A stretch of DNA of 64,000 bases from Acidobacteriota bacterium (GTDB lineage Bacteria; Acidobacteriota; Thermoanaerobaculia; Gp7-AA8). The position numbers and the translations under genes were made by a program. The notes under the pieces were generated by a model. That model had not been told where the DNA came from. It did no database searches and saw only the letters and a program-made list of their open reading frames with translations. Of the stretch, positions 25,563 to 33,633 are shown one piece after another. Location of the stretch: positions 310,001-374,000 of the forward strand of contig JAFATB010000023.1 in assembly GCA_019244185.1 (NCBI GenBank), written 5' to 3'. Position 1 is the first letter of the stretch. The number at the start of each line of letters is the position of its first letter.

Positions 25563-26345
25563 CTACCGCACCGCCGCGACGGGAGCCGGCGTGCCGACCC
25601 GGTCGCGGAAGATCGGGTGGCTCCAGAGCCCCTTCTTGTGCAGCTTGTAGTAGATCATCGTCTTGAGGATCGCCAGGCCGTAGCGCGCGCCGCGCCAGAA
25701 GCCGACCTGCGAGGCCTCGTCGAAGTAGCGCGTCTGGATCGGCACCTCGCGGATGCGCATGCCCTTCGCGACGCCCTGCGCGATGATCTCCGTGTCGAAG
25801 ACGAAGTCGTCGGAGTTCGCCTCGAAGTTCACCGACTCGAGGAAGCGCTTCGAGTACGCGCGGAAGCCGGAGTGATACTCGGAGAGGTAGACGTAGAACG
25901 TCGCGTTCTCGACCATCGTCAGGAAGAGATTCGCGAAGTACTTCCACTTCGGCATCCCGCCTTCGATGGGGCGGCCGCCGAGCATGCGCGAGCCGAACAC
26001 CGCGTCCGCCTCGCCGCGCAGCAGCGGCTTCACGAGCTCGGGGATGATCTTCGGATCGTACTGATGGTCGGGGTGGACCATGACCATGATCTCGCCGCCC
26101 AGCTCGTCGATCGACGTGCGATAGCAGGTCTTCTGATTGCCGCCGTAGCCGCGGTTCTTCGCGTGCACGACCGTGCGCAGGCCGAGCTGGCGCGAGAGCT
26201 CGACGGTGCGGTCTTTCGAGCAGTCGTCGACGAGCAGGATCTCGTCGACCCAGTCCTGCGGGATGTCGTGGTACGTCGCCTCGAGCGTGCGCTCGGCGTT
26301 GTACGCCGGGAGGACGGCGATCACTTTCTTCTCGTGGAGAGGCAT
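25563..26345 (-). CDS. Family 2 glycosyltransferase (polyprenyl-phosphate sugar synthase type)
   Basis: A 260-residue single-domain GT-A enzyme: VIAVLPAYNAERTLEATY, EILLVDDCSKDRTVELS with the nucleotide-binding DD, and MVMVHPDHQYDPKIIPEL, where DH replaces the usual DxD second aspartate. There is no membrane helix. Similar proteins (DPM1-like) transfer sugar to polyprenyl phosphate. ATG 26345 follows two bases after the siroheme gene's stop. Immediately downstream lies the YfhO-like protein, a plausible user of its product. Confidence 0.82.
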   Translation of the reverse strand: MPLHEKKVIAVLPAYNAERTLEATYHDIPQDWVDEILLVDDCSKDRTVELSRQLGLRTVVHAKNRGYGGNQKTCYRTSIDELGGEIMVMVHPDHQYDPKIIPELVKPLLRGEADAVFGSRMLGGRPIEGGMPKWKYFANLFLTMVENATFYVYLSEYHSGFRAYSKRFLESVNFEANSDDFVFDTEIIAQGVAKGMRIREVPIQTRYFDEASQVGFWRGARYGLAILKTMIYYKLHKKGLWSHPIFRDRVGTPAPVAAVR

Positions 26346-26347
26346 GG

Positions 26348-27061
26348 TCAGGCTTCTACTTTCTGCATTCTGCTTTCGACGCTCAGCGCCGCGCGGAGGC
26401 GATCGCTCACCGGCACGCCGCTCTCCTCGCAAGCCGCGGCGATCTGCTCGTACGCCTCGCGGCGGCGTCCCTGCCGCAGGAGGTCGAGGATGCCGCGGGC
26501 GAGAATGCCGTCGAAGAAACGCTTGCGATCGACGTCGCTCGGCAGCACCGCTTTCGCGCCGTCGCGCAGCGTGCCGAGAACGTCGTTGACTTCCGAGTAT
26601 TCCGGTCCGACGACGCGGAGGAGATCTTCCTTGAGCGTCCGCGCGATCGCCGGCGACTTGCCGCCGGTGGAGATGGCGATCGTGACTGAGCCGCTTTCGA
26701 CGATGGCCGGCACGATGAACTCGCAGAGCGGCGTGACGTCGACGACGTTCACCGGGATGCGGCGGCGCCGGCAGTCGGCAGCGATCTTCTCGTTGACGTG
26801 CTGGTTGTCGGTCGAGGCGATGACGAGGTTCGCGCCGTCGAGATCGCGCTCGTCGTAATGCTTGCTGCGGATGATGAGCTTTCCTTCGGCCGCCCACTCC
26901 TCGAGCTCGCGCGTGCATTCGGGCGAGACCACCGTGACGCGCGCGCCGTAGCGCAGCATCGTCTCCGCTTTGCGCGTGCAGATCTCTCCGCCGCCGATGA
27001 TGACGACGTCGCGGTCCTCGATGTCGAGGTAGATCGGATAGTACGGATACTGTTTGCTCAC
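26348..27061 (-). CDS. Precorrin-2 dehydrogenase / sirohydrochlorin ferrochelatase family (siroheme synthase N-terminal half)
   Basis: A 237-residue protein that oxidises precorrin-2 to sirohydrochlorin and may insert iron, making siroheme for sulfite/nitrite reductases. The NAD-binding site is VVIIGGGEICTRKAETMLRYG; ISTGGKSPAIARTLKEDLL is the conserved SirC/Met8p segment. There is no methyltransferase half. GTG start, 5 bases after glyA. The last 10 residues (ending SRMQKVEA) are encoded inside a degenerate copy of the heptad repeat, so the C-terminus was probably remodelled. Confidence 0.85.
   Translation of the reverse strand: MSKQYPYYPIYLDIEDRDVVIIGGGEICTRKAETMLRYGARVTVVSPECTRELEEWAAEGKLIIRSKHYDERDLDGANLVIASTDNQHVNEKIAADCRRRRIPVNVVDVTPLCEFIVPAIVESGSVTIAISTGGKSPAIARTLKEDLLRVVGPEYSEVNDVLGTLRDGAKAVLPSDVDRKRFFDGILARGILDLLRQGRRREAYEQIAAACEESGVPVSDRLRAALSVESRMQKVEA
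26351..26381. repeat. Degenerate single-arm copy of the heptad repeat (copy D)
   Basis: Four consecutive 7-base units (TTCTACT, TTCTGCA, TTCTGCT, TTCGACG) resembling the right arm of the repeats at 8415, 50761 and 54394. No opposing arm is visible. It overlaps the 3' end of the siroheme gene and supplies its last codons. Confidence 0.5.
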
Positions 27062-27065
27062 GGCA

Positions 27066-28349
27066 TCAGTAGATCGGGAACCGATCGCACAGCTCCTTCA
27101 CGTCGTGTTTCACTTCGGCGATGACGCCCGCGTCGCCTTTCGCGTCGAGCACGCGCGCGATGAGCGTCGCCAGCGTCTGCATGTCCGCCTCGCGCATGCC
27201 GCGCGTGGTGACCGCCGGCGTCCCGATGCGGATGCCCGACGCCACCATCGGCTTGTTCTGATCGAACGGAATCGTGTTCTTGTTGACGGTGATGTTCGCC
27301 GCCTCGAGCATGTTCTGCCCGTCTTTGCCGGTGATGCCCTTCGAGAAGACGTCGGTCATGAAGAGGTGATTGTCGGTGCCGCCGGAGACGATGCGGAAGC
27401 CGGTGTTCGCGACCGCCTGCGCGAGCGTTTTCGCGTTGCGCGCGACCTGTCCCTGATACTCCTTGAACTCCGCCGAGAGCGCTTCCTTCAGCGCGACCGC
27501 CTTCGCCGCGACGATGTGCACGAGCGGACCGCCCTGCACGCCGGGGAAGACCGATCGGTCGAGGTCCTTCGCGTACTTTTCCTTGCACAGCACGAGTCCC
27601 GCGCGCGGGCCGCGCAGCGTCTTGTGCGTGGTCGTGGTGACGAAGTCCGCATACGGAACGGGGGAGGGATGATGGCCCGTCACGACGAGGCCCGCGATGT
27701 GGGCGATGTCCGCCATCATCAGCGCGCCGACGCCGTCCGCGATCTCGCGGATGCGCTTGAAGTCGATGACGCGTGAGTACGCCGACGCGCCGCAGATGAT
27801 CATGCGCGGCTGCGCCTCTTCGGCGATGCGCTGCATCTCGTCGTAGTCGATGAGCTCATCCTCTTTGCGCACGCCGTACGCGACGACCTTGAAATCGCGG
27901 CCGCTGTACGAGAGCGGATGGCCGTGCGTGAGATGGCCGCCGTGCGAGAGGTCCATGCCCATGATCGTGTCGCCCGGCTTGAGCATGGCGAAGTAGACGG
28001 ACATGTTGGCCTGCGAGCCGGAGTGCGGCTGCACGTTCGCGTGCTCGGCGCCGAAGAGCTCTTTCGCGCGCTGGATGGCGATGGTCTCGACGACGTCGGT
28101 CGGTCCGCAGCCGCCGTAGTAGCGCTTGCCCGGATAGCCTTCCGCGTACTTGTTCGTGAACACGGAGCCCATCGCGGTCAGCACCGCTTTCGAGACGTGG
28201 TTCTCCGACGCGATCAATTCGACGGTGTCGTTCTGCCGCCGCGTCTCGGTCTCGATGGCCTGCGCGATCTCCGGATCGACCTCGGCCAGCGGGCGGTGGA
28301 GAAAATCGTGTCCCGTCGCGGCGAGACGCTCGTCATTGAGGATGGTCAT
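27066..28349 (-). CDS. glyA: Serine hydroxymethyltransferase
   Basis: PLP enzyme interconverting serine + THF and glycine + 5,10-methylene-THF. The 427-residue length is normal. Visible: ELIASENHVSKAVLTAMGS, YAEGYPGKRYYGGC, NVQPHSGSQANMSVYFA, MADIAHIAGLVVTG and FVTTTTHKTLRGPRAGLVLC with the PLP lysine. ATG 28349 overlaps the folC stop (ATGA), which joins two one-carbon metabolism genes translationally. Confidence 0.97.
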   Translation of the reverse strand: MTILNDERLAATGHDFLHRPLAEVDPEIAQAIETETRRQNDTVELIASENHVSKAVLTAMGSVFTNKYAEGYPGKRYYGGCGPTDVVETIAIQRAKELFGAEHANVQPHSGSQANMSVYFAMLKPGDTIMGMDLSHGGHLTHGHPLSYSGRDFKVVAYGVRKEDELIDYDEMQRIAEEAQPRMIICGASAYSRVIDFKRIREIADGVGALMMADIAHIAGLVVTGHHPSPVPYADFVTTTTHKTLRGPRAGLVLCKEKYAKDLDRSVFPGVQGGPLVHIVAAKAVALKEALSAEFKEYQGQVARNAKTLAQAVANTGFRIVSGGTDNHLFMTDVFSKGITGKDGQNMLEAANITVNKNTIPFDQNKPMVASGIRIGTPAVTTRGMREADMQTLATLIARVLDAKGDAGVIAEVKHDVKELCDRFPIY

Positions 28350-29530
28350 GGCTGCGCGATCTTATCGAAAAATGCGATGGCCGCGCCCGCGAGATAGAGC
28401 GATCCCGCGACGACCACCGACGCCTCCGGACCTTCCAGCGCCGCCGCGAATGCGTTCTCCGGTTCGGCGATGGCGGTGACGTTCGCGCCGCCGAGCTTCA
28501 CCAGCGCCTCCGCACGCATCGACCGCGGCGGATACGGCTCCGTGGCGATGACGCGATCGAACAGCGGAAAGAGCGCGGCCACGACGTCGTGCACATCCTT
28601 GTCGCTCATGATCCCGAACACGAGCAGCCGCGGACGCGGAATGCGTTCGAGAAACGGCTGGATCGCCGCGACGGCGTGCGCGTTGTGGCCGCCGTCGATC
28701 CAGATGTCTTTGTCGTGCACGCGCAAACGCTCGAGCCGTCCGCGCCAGCGCGTCGCGGCGACGCCGCGGTCGATCGCGTCTTCGTCGATGCGCGGCAGCT
28801 GCTTCACGAGCGCGCGCGCCGCGGCGACCGCGAGCGCGGCGTTGCGGCGCTGAAACTCGCCGGCGAGCGGCGTGTCGTGCGTCGTCGTCACGTGCACGAC
28901 CGGACTCCCGAACTTCCGCGCGCGGCGTTCGATGACGTCGAGGACTTCCGGATCGTCGTTCGTCGTCAGCACGATCGCGCCGCGATGGATGACGCCCGCT
29001 TTCTCCGCCGCGATTTTGCGGATCGTATTGCCGAGGTACTCCATGTGATCGAAGCCGATGGGCGTGATCAGCGCGGCCAGCGGACGCACGACGTTCGTGG
29101 CATCGAGCCGCCCGCCCATCCCGACTTCGAGCACGACGACTTCGCACTTTGCGCGCGCGAACGCGATGAAGGCGAGCAGCGTCAGCGCCTCAAAGTACGT
29201 CGGCGTGATGCCCGCGCGTTCCGCCGCTGCCTGCAAGACGTCGATCGCCTCGTCGAGCGCCGCCGGCTCGATCATCGCGCCGTCGATCGTCCAGCGTTCG
29301 CGCAGCTCGACCAGATGCGGCGAGGTGTAGAGACCGGTGCGATAACCGGCCGCGCGGAGAATCGACGCGAGCGTCGCGGACGTCGAGCCTTTGCCGTTCG
29401 TGCCCGCGACGATGATCGACGGACACGCGTGTTGCGGACGTCCGAGCGCGCGCAGCAACGCGCGCATGCGGTCGAGCCCTGGACGGATGCCCGAGCCTTC
29501 GAGCGACGCGAGCCAGTCGAGCGGCGTCAC
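28346..29530 (-). CDS. folC: Folylpolyglutamate synthase / dihydrofolate synthase
   Basis: Adds glutamate to folates (and to dihydropteroate if bifunctional). A 394-residue Mur-ligase-like protein: IIVAGTNGKGSTSATLASIL is the ATP loop, TGLYTSPHLVELRER the omega loop, VVLEVGMGGRLDATNVV, ITPIGFDHMEYLGNTI, and WIDGGHNAHAVAAI the C-terminal domain motif. GTG 29530 starts one base after accD. The accD-folC order is common across bacteria. Confidence 0.95.
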   Translation of the reverse strand: MTPLDWLASLEGSGIRPGLDRMRALLRALGRPQHACPSIIVAGTNGKGSTSATLASILRAAGYRTGLYTSPHLVELRERWTIDGAMIEPAALDEAIDVLQAAAERAGITPTYFEALTLLAFIAFARAKCEVVVLEVGMGGRLDATNVVRPLAALITPIGFDHMEYLGNTIRKIAAEKAGVIHRGAIVLTTNDDPEVLDVIERRARKFGSPVVHVTTTHDTPLAGEFQRRNAALAVAAARALVKQLPRIDEDAIDRGVAATRWRGRLERLRVHDKDIWIDGGHNAHAVAAIQPFLERIPRPRLLVFGIMSDKDVHDVVAALFPLFDRVIATEPYPPRSMRAEALVKLGGANVTAIAEPENAFAAALEGPEASVVVAGSLYLAGAAIAFFDKIAQP

Positions 29531-29531
29531 G

Positions 29532-30377
29532 CTACTGCCCGCGGAAGATGCGGAGGAAACGGCCGATGGCCGGCTTCATCTCCGCGCGCGGCGTGATGAG
29601 ATCGACCATCCCGTGCTCGACGAGGAACTCCGACGTCTGAAATCCCTCGGGCAGCGTCTGGCGGATCGTCTGCTCGATGACGCGCGGTCCTGCGAAGCCG
29701 ATCAGCGCCTTCGGCTCGGCGAGGTTGAGATCGCCCAGCATCGCGTACGACGCCGTCACGCCGCCGGTCGTCGGATCGGTGAGCACCGAGATGAACGGCA
29801 GTCCCGCTTCGGCGAGACGCGCGAGCGCCGCGGAGATCTTCGCCATCTGCATGAGCGAGAGGATGCCTTCCTGCATGCGCGCGCCGCCGGAGCAGGAGAC
29901 GATGATCAGCGGTTCTTTTTTCTCGAGCGCGCGCTCGGCGGCGAGCGTGATCTTCTCGCCGACGACCGACCCCATCGAGCCGCCCATGAAGTTGTACTCC
30001 ATGGCGCAGATCACGACCGGAATGCCTTCGAGCTTTCCTTCCGCGCAGAGCACCGCATCGCCCTGGCCGACGCGCTGCTGATAGACGCGCAGCCGATCGG
30101 CGTAGCGCTTCGTGTCGCGGAAGCCGAGGGGATCGCCGGAGCGGATGTCGGTCGCGAACTCCTTGTACTTATCGTCGTCGAAGAGGATCTCGAAGCGCTC
30201 GCGCGCGGTGAGGCGGAAGTGATGGCCGCACTTCGGACAGGTGTTGAGGTTCGCCTCGACTTCCTTCCGGTAGACGATCTCCTTGCAGTCGTCGCACTTG
30301 AGCCAGAGGCCCTCCGGGATCGCGACCTGCTTTTCGACCGCCTCTTTCGGCTTTTTTTCTTTGCGGAACCAGGCCAT
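29532..30377 (-). CDS. accD: Acetyl-CoA carboxylase carboxyltransferase subunit beta
   Basis: Makes malonyl-CoA with AccA for fatty acid synthesis. A 281-residue protein with an N-terminal four-Cys zinc ribbon (CDDC near residue 28, CPKCGHH near 47) and the carboxyltransferase core: MGGSMGSVVGEKITLAAE, LIIVSCSGGARMQEGILSL, SVLTDPTTGGVTASYAML and KALIGFAGPRVIEQTI. A TAGAGT box lies about 10 bases before the ATG. First gene of a seven-gene minus-strand run ending at 21762. Confidence 0.97.
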   Translation of the reverse strand: MAWFRKEKKPKEAVEKQVAIPEGLWLKCDDCKEIVYRKEVEANLNTCPKCGHHFRLTARERFEILFDDDKYKEFATDIRSGDPLGFRDTKRYADRLRVYQQRVGQGDAVLCAEGKLEGIPVVICAMEYNFMGGSMGSVVGEKITLAAERALEKKEPLIIVSCSGGARMQEGILSLMQMAKISAALARLAEAGLPFISVLTDPTTGGVTASYAMLGDLNLAEPKALIGFAGPRVIEQTIRQTLPEGFQTSEFLVEHGMVDLITPRAEMKPAIGRFLRIFRGQ

Positions 30378-30395
30378 GGGCGAGGCGACTCTACC

Positions 30396-31454
30396 TCAGA
30401 TCTCCCGGAAGATGTGCGGACGCAGCACGTCCATCCGCTCGTCGACCTTCGACGCATCGAGGTAGCGCAGCGTGGCCGCGACCGACGAGAGCAGCGAGTT
30501 GCCGTCCTGCGGCGTGTAGCAGAAGCCGACGATCGTGCGCGCGTCGGGCATGGCGATGGTCGACAGCGGCACGACGGTCTGCGAGAGGATGCGGCCGTAA
30601 TAGCCGTGGTCGCGGCCGAACGAGAAGATCTGGTTGACGGAGCGCTTGTTCGTCGTCGCCACGCGCGCGTTGTTGCGCAGCAGCGTCTTCGCTTCCTCGA
30701 GCGTCGTCTCGTGCGCGAGACGCAGCGTGAACCAGAGCGTGTGCATGTACTGCGTGTTGATCTTGATGGCCGACGAGAAGAGGTTCAGCTTCTCGCCGAG
30801 GGTCTGGAAGATGTGGTACGCGTCGCGGGCGTGATGGGTGCCGAACTCCGGGTCGTCGTGCTTGCCGGCCTGCGGCGCGGCGAGGAACGACTTCGCGTCG
30901 GAGACGTCGTTCGCGCGGCGCATGCAGACGAACTGCGCGGCGTCGAGGCTCATCTTGCCGTCGACGGACGCGAGCGTCTTGAGCAGCACGGAGATGTTGT
31001 GCGTGTTGCACGAGACGATCTGCACGAACCGCTCGTCGGGACTCTGCACCTCGTCGTTGATTCCGAGCGCGTACGGCTTGCCGAAGCCGAACTCGGAGCC
31101 CTGCGCGAGAAAGCCTTTCGGTCCTTTGACGCGCTGATAGCACGTCACCTTGTTCTCGTTGCCGGCGGGCGTGCAGTCGACGACGACGGTGGCGCGTTCG
31201 ATCGCTTCGTCCGCGGTGTAGGAGACGCGGTGGCCGAAGCGCGCGAAATCGTCGCGGGCCTGCTCGTCGGCCACGAGGCGCGCGCCGCGCGCGAGCAGCG
31301 AGTTGATCATGGCGCGGTCGTCGCCGCTCGGCGTGCGCTTGTGAAACGTGACCTCGTCGATGCCCCACTTCTCGCGGAAATCGCAGAAGAGCGCGATGAG
31401 AGGCTCGCCGATGGTGCCGGTGCCGACGACGTGGACGATGTTCTTCTTCGTCAT
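30396..31454 (-). CDS. Type II (archaeal-type) glyceraldehyde-3-phosphate dehydrogenase-like enzyme
   Basis: A 352-residue protein. N-terminal Rossmann motif VVGTGTIGEPLIALF; VVDCTPAGNENKVTCY parallels the DCTPEG...K..Y segment of archaeal GAPDH; FLAQGSEFGFG parallels its QGGE; and QIVSCNTHNISVLLKTL keeps the catalytic Cys, with TTG changed to THN. FVCMRRANDVSD resembles the RRGADP segment. Bacterial GAPDH is normally type I, so this is either an alternative GAPDH or a related dehydrogenase with another substrate. ATG 31454 has a GAGGG Shine-Dalgarno and diverges from smpB. Confidence 0.6.
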   Translation of the reverse strand: MTKKNIVHVVGTGTIGEPLIALFCDFREKWGIDEVTFHKRTPSGDDRAMINSLLARGARLVADEQARDDFARFGHRVSYTADEAIERATVVVDCTPAGNENKVTCYQRVKGPKGFLAQGSEFGFGKPYALGINDEVQSPDERFVQIVSCNTHNISVLLKTLASVDGKMSLDAAQFVCMRRANDVSDAKSFLAAPQAGKHDDPEFGTHHARDAYHIFQTLGEKLNLFSSAIKINTQYMHTLWFTLRLAHETTLEEAKTLLRNNARVATTNKRSVNQIFSFGRDHGYYGRILSQTVVPLSTIAMPDARTIVGFCYTPQDGNSLLSSVAATLRYLDASKVDERMDVLRPHIFREI

Positions 31455-31490
31455 GACTGAAGTCCCTCTGGTGAAATCGGGCGCGGATTG

Positions 31491-31496
31491 TATGAT
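31491..31496 (+). promoter_or_regulatory. -10-like box close to the smpB start
   Basis: TATGAT (5/6 consensus) ends nine bases before the smpB ATG. No Shine-Dalgarno lies between them, so the transcript would have almost no leader. No convincing -35 was seen. Confidence 0.45.
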
Positions 31497-31505
31497 CGCG
31501 CCCCC

Positions 31506-31976
31506 ATGGCCGCCAAGCCCGAGTCCGGCGAGAAGTTGATCGCCTCGAACAAGAAAGCGCTCCACGACTACTTCGTCGTGCAGAAGTTCGAGGCGGGGCT
31601 GATGCTGACCGGTACCGAGGTCAAGTCGCTACGAGACGGCAAAGCGAACCTCAAGGACGCGTACGTCATCTTCAAGAACGACGAGGCGTTTCTCTTCGGC
31701 GCGCATATCTCCCCTTATTCGCACGGCAACATCGAGAACCACGATCCCGAGCGCACGCGCAAGCTCCTCTTGCACCGCCGCGAGATCGACAAACTGCGCG
31801 CGCAGACGACGGAGAAGGGGATGTCCGTCGTGCCGCTGCGTCTCTACTTCAAAGGCAGCCGCGTGAAGACCGAAATCGCGGTCGTGCGCGGCAAGAAGCA
31901 GTACGACAAGCGCGAGACCGAGAAGAAGCGCGAGGCCGATCGCGAGGCCGCCGCGGCGATGAAGACGCGGCGCTGA
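31506..31976 (+). CDS. smpB: SsrA-binding protein SmpB
   Basis: Binds tmRNA and delivers it to stalled ribosomes. The 156-residue length is normal. Visible: NKKALHDYFVVQKFEAGLML, TGTEVKSLRDGKANLKDAYV, AHISPYSHGNIENHDPERTR, LYFKGSRVKTEIAVVRGKKQ and the basic tail YDKRETEKKREADREA. The tmRNA gene itself is not in the window. Start ATG 31506, with the -10 box noted separately. Confidence 0.97.
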   Translation: MAAKPESGEKLIASNKKALHDYFVVQKFEAGLMLTGTEVKSLRDGKANLKDAYVIFKNDEAFLFGAHISPYSHGNIENHDPERTRKLLLHRREIDKLRAQTTEKGMSVVPLRLYFKGSRVKTEIAVVRGKKQYDKRETEKKREADREAAAAMKTRR

Positions 31977-31984
31977 CGCGCGAC

Positions 31985-32006
31985 ACTGTGGTTGCACAAC
32001 CACAGT
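31985..32006. terminator. Hairpin after smpB
   Basis: ACTGTGGTTG-CA-CAACCACAGT, perfect 10-base arms, nine bases after the smpB stop. No T-run follows, so it may terminate weakly or mark the mRNA end. Confidence 0.4.
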
Positions 32007-32057
32007 CGTGACCTCGCCACGCGACAGAAGTCATGCGTCCACGCACGCGGCGAAGAA

Positions 32058-32091
32058 GGCGTAAATTGCAGTAACAGAAGCTGTTTACGCC
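32058..32091. promoter_or_regulatory. Inverted repeat upstream of lpxC
   Basis: GGCGTAAA and TTTACGCC are perfect 8-base arms 18 bases apart, with an inner CAG/CTG pair, ending 53 bases before the lpxC ATG. It could be an operator or a leader hairpin. I found no Shine-Dalgarno directly before lpxC. Confidence 0.4.
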
Positions 32092-32144
32092 ATGTAAGGC
32101 AGCCGCGGCAGCGCGTGGCACTTCCCTCGCTCTTTCCGCGCGCA

Positions 32145-33035
32145 ATGTTCGTTCAACGCAGAACCATCAACACTGACGTCAGCATCACCGGGATCGGGCT
32201 GCACTCCGGCATCTACACGACCGTCGAGCTCCATCCCGCGCCCGCCGGCAGCGGCATCACCTTCGTCCGCGCCGATCTCAAAGGGCTGCGCATCCCCGCG
32301 CTGCAGGCGTCCACCACCGCGCTCGATTACGCGACCACCGTCGGCAAGGACGACGTGCAGGTCGGCACCGTCGAACACCTCCTCTCGGCGATCATGGCCT
32401 GCGGCATCACCGACGTCGACATCCACATCGACGGCCCCGAAGTCCCCATCATCGACGGCAGCGCGCTTCCCTTCATGCACCTCATCGACGCCGCCGGCGT
32501 CCGCGACCTCGGCAGCGAGATTCCGGTCCTCCGCCTCCGCGAGCCGATCGAGGTGACGCACGGCGACAAGTCGATCCGCATCACGCCGGCGAATCGCCTC
32601 ATCATCAAGTACCGCATCGACTTCGATCATCCGAGCATCGGCCGCCAGTCCGCGCACTTCGACTTCGGCCACGACAACTTCCTCCGCAAGATCGCGCCGG
32701 CGCGTACGTTCGGCTTCATGCGCGACGTCGAGAAGATGCGCGCCGCCGGCCTCGCGCGCGGCGGCTCCGTCGAGAACGCCGTCGTGCTCGACGATCGCGG
32801 CGTCGTCAACGGGCCGCTGCGCTTCCGCGACGAGTTCGTGCGCCACAAGGTGCTCGATCTCATCGGCGACCTCGCGCTCATCGGACGCCCGATCGCCGGC
32901 GAGATCACCGCGCATCGCGCCGGTCACGCGCTGCACTCGCGCTTCGTCGAGCAGATCCTCCAGGCTGCCGCGGCGCAGGAAGCCGAAGCGGAAGCGCCGC
33001 TCGGCCAGCGTTCGATCCAGCAACAGTTCGCGTAA
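32145..33035 (+). CDS. lpxC: UDP-3-O-acyl-N-acetylglucosamine deacetylase
   Basis: Zinc enzyme for the committed step of lipid A synthesis; its presence marks an LPS-containing outer membrane. A 296-residue protein. Visible: ISITGIGLHSGIYTTVEL-type opening, VGTVEHLLSAIMACGITDVD (zinc His), EVPIIDGSALPFMHLI, ARTFGFMRDVEKMRAAG, FVRHKVLDLIGDLALIG and the catalytic/zinc segment ITAHRAGHALHSRFV. The ends are normal except for an extra Glu/Ala-rich tail. ATG 32145 is chosen because the protein then begins FVQRRTINTDVSI as in the family. Confidence 0.96.
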   Translation: MFVQRRTINTDVSITGIGLHSGIYTTVELHPAPAGSGITFVRADLKGLRIPALQASTTALDYATTVGKDDVQVGTVEHLLSAIMACGITDVDIHIDGPEVPIIDGSALPFMHLIDAAGVRDLGSEIPVLRLREPIEVTHGDKSIRITPANRLIIKYRIDFDHPSIGRQSAHFDFGHDNFLRKIAPARTFGFMRDVEKMRAAGLARGGSVENAVVLDDRGVVNGPLRFRDEFVRHKVLDLIGDLALIGRPIAGEITAHRAGHALHSRFVEQILQAAAAQEAEAEAPLGQRSIQQQFA

Positions 33036-33089
33036 GCAACCGTTTGTCGCGAGCTTGATTTACGCGCGGTGTGGTAAAAACGCCACACG

Positions 33090-33629
33090 GTGCGTGCGCT
33101 TCTCTTCACGTTGTGCGTTGCAGCGTTCGCGACGACGCTCGCGGCCGCACCGCGTCCCGACATCGAGAACCTCGCCGCCACCGCCGCGCGGGGCAAGGTC
33201 AGCGTGAAGTTCACACTGCGCGCGGCATTCTCCAACAGCGAGATGGTCGAGGCGCTCAAGAGCGGCCTGCCGACGACGTTCACGTACGTCGTCGAGGTCT
33301 TCCGCGATCGCCCGAACTGGTTCGACGACACGCTCGATCGCGCGCGCATCGAAGTCAGCTGCACGTTCAACTCGATCACGCGCGAGTACCTGCTCAGCTA
33401 TCGCCGCGACCGCCATCTCGTCCGCTCGGAGTCGTTCACCGATCTCGCCGCGCTGCAGCAGCGCATGACCACCGTCGACGAGCCGGACCTCTTCGACGTC
33501 GACGGCTACAAGCCGTACAAGCTGAAAGTCCGCGCGAAGGCCGACCTCATGCGCGGCTGGCTGTTCTACGTGATCCCGTGGGACGTGACCACGCGCTGGC
33601 GCGAGGCGCGCGTGAAGGCGGCGGAGTGA
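33090..33629 (+). CDS. DUF4390 secreted protein, first gene of the ntrYX operon
   Basis: A 179-residue protein with a signal peptide (cut near LAAA-P, residue 20). The mature part is mostly beta-strand: VSVKFTLRAAFSNSEMVEAL, FTYVVEVFRDRPNWFDD, FNSITREYLLSYR. This matches DUF4390, which in other bacteria also precedes NtrY/NtrX-like pairs. It may give the periplasmic sensor domain a partner; function is not established. Start GTG 33090 lies just after a GTGTGG...CCACAC hairpin (33069-33088) and nine bases after TAAAAA. Confidence 0.75.
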   Translation: MRALLFTLCVAAFATTLAAAPRPDIENLAATAARGKVSVKFTLRAAFSNSEMVEALKSGLPTTFTYVVEVFRDRPNWFDDTLDRARIEVSCTFNSITREYLLSYRRDRHLVRSESFTDLAALQQRMTTVDEPDLFDVDGYKPYKLKVRAKADLMRGWLFYVIPWDVTTRWREARVKAAE

Positions 33630-33633
33630 CGCG

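Noticed and set aside
23291..25666. 791-codon plus-strand frame opposite the YfhO-like gene
   Set aside because: Antisense shadow with charged low-complexity sequence; the membrane protein on the minus strand is well supported.
31977..32144. tmRNA gene next to smpB
   Set aside because: The spacer lacks a tRNA-Ala-like acceptor and a tag-peptide frame; only two inverted repeats are present.
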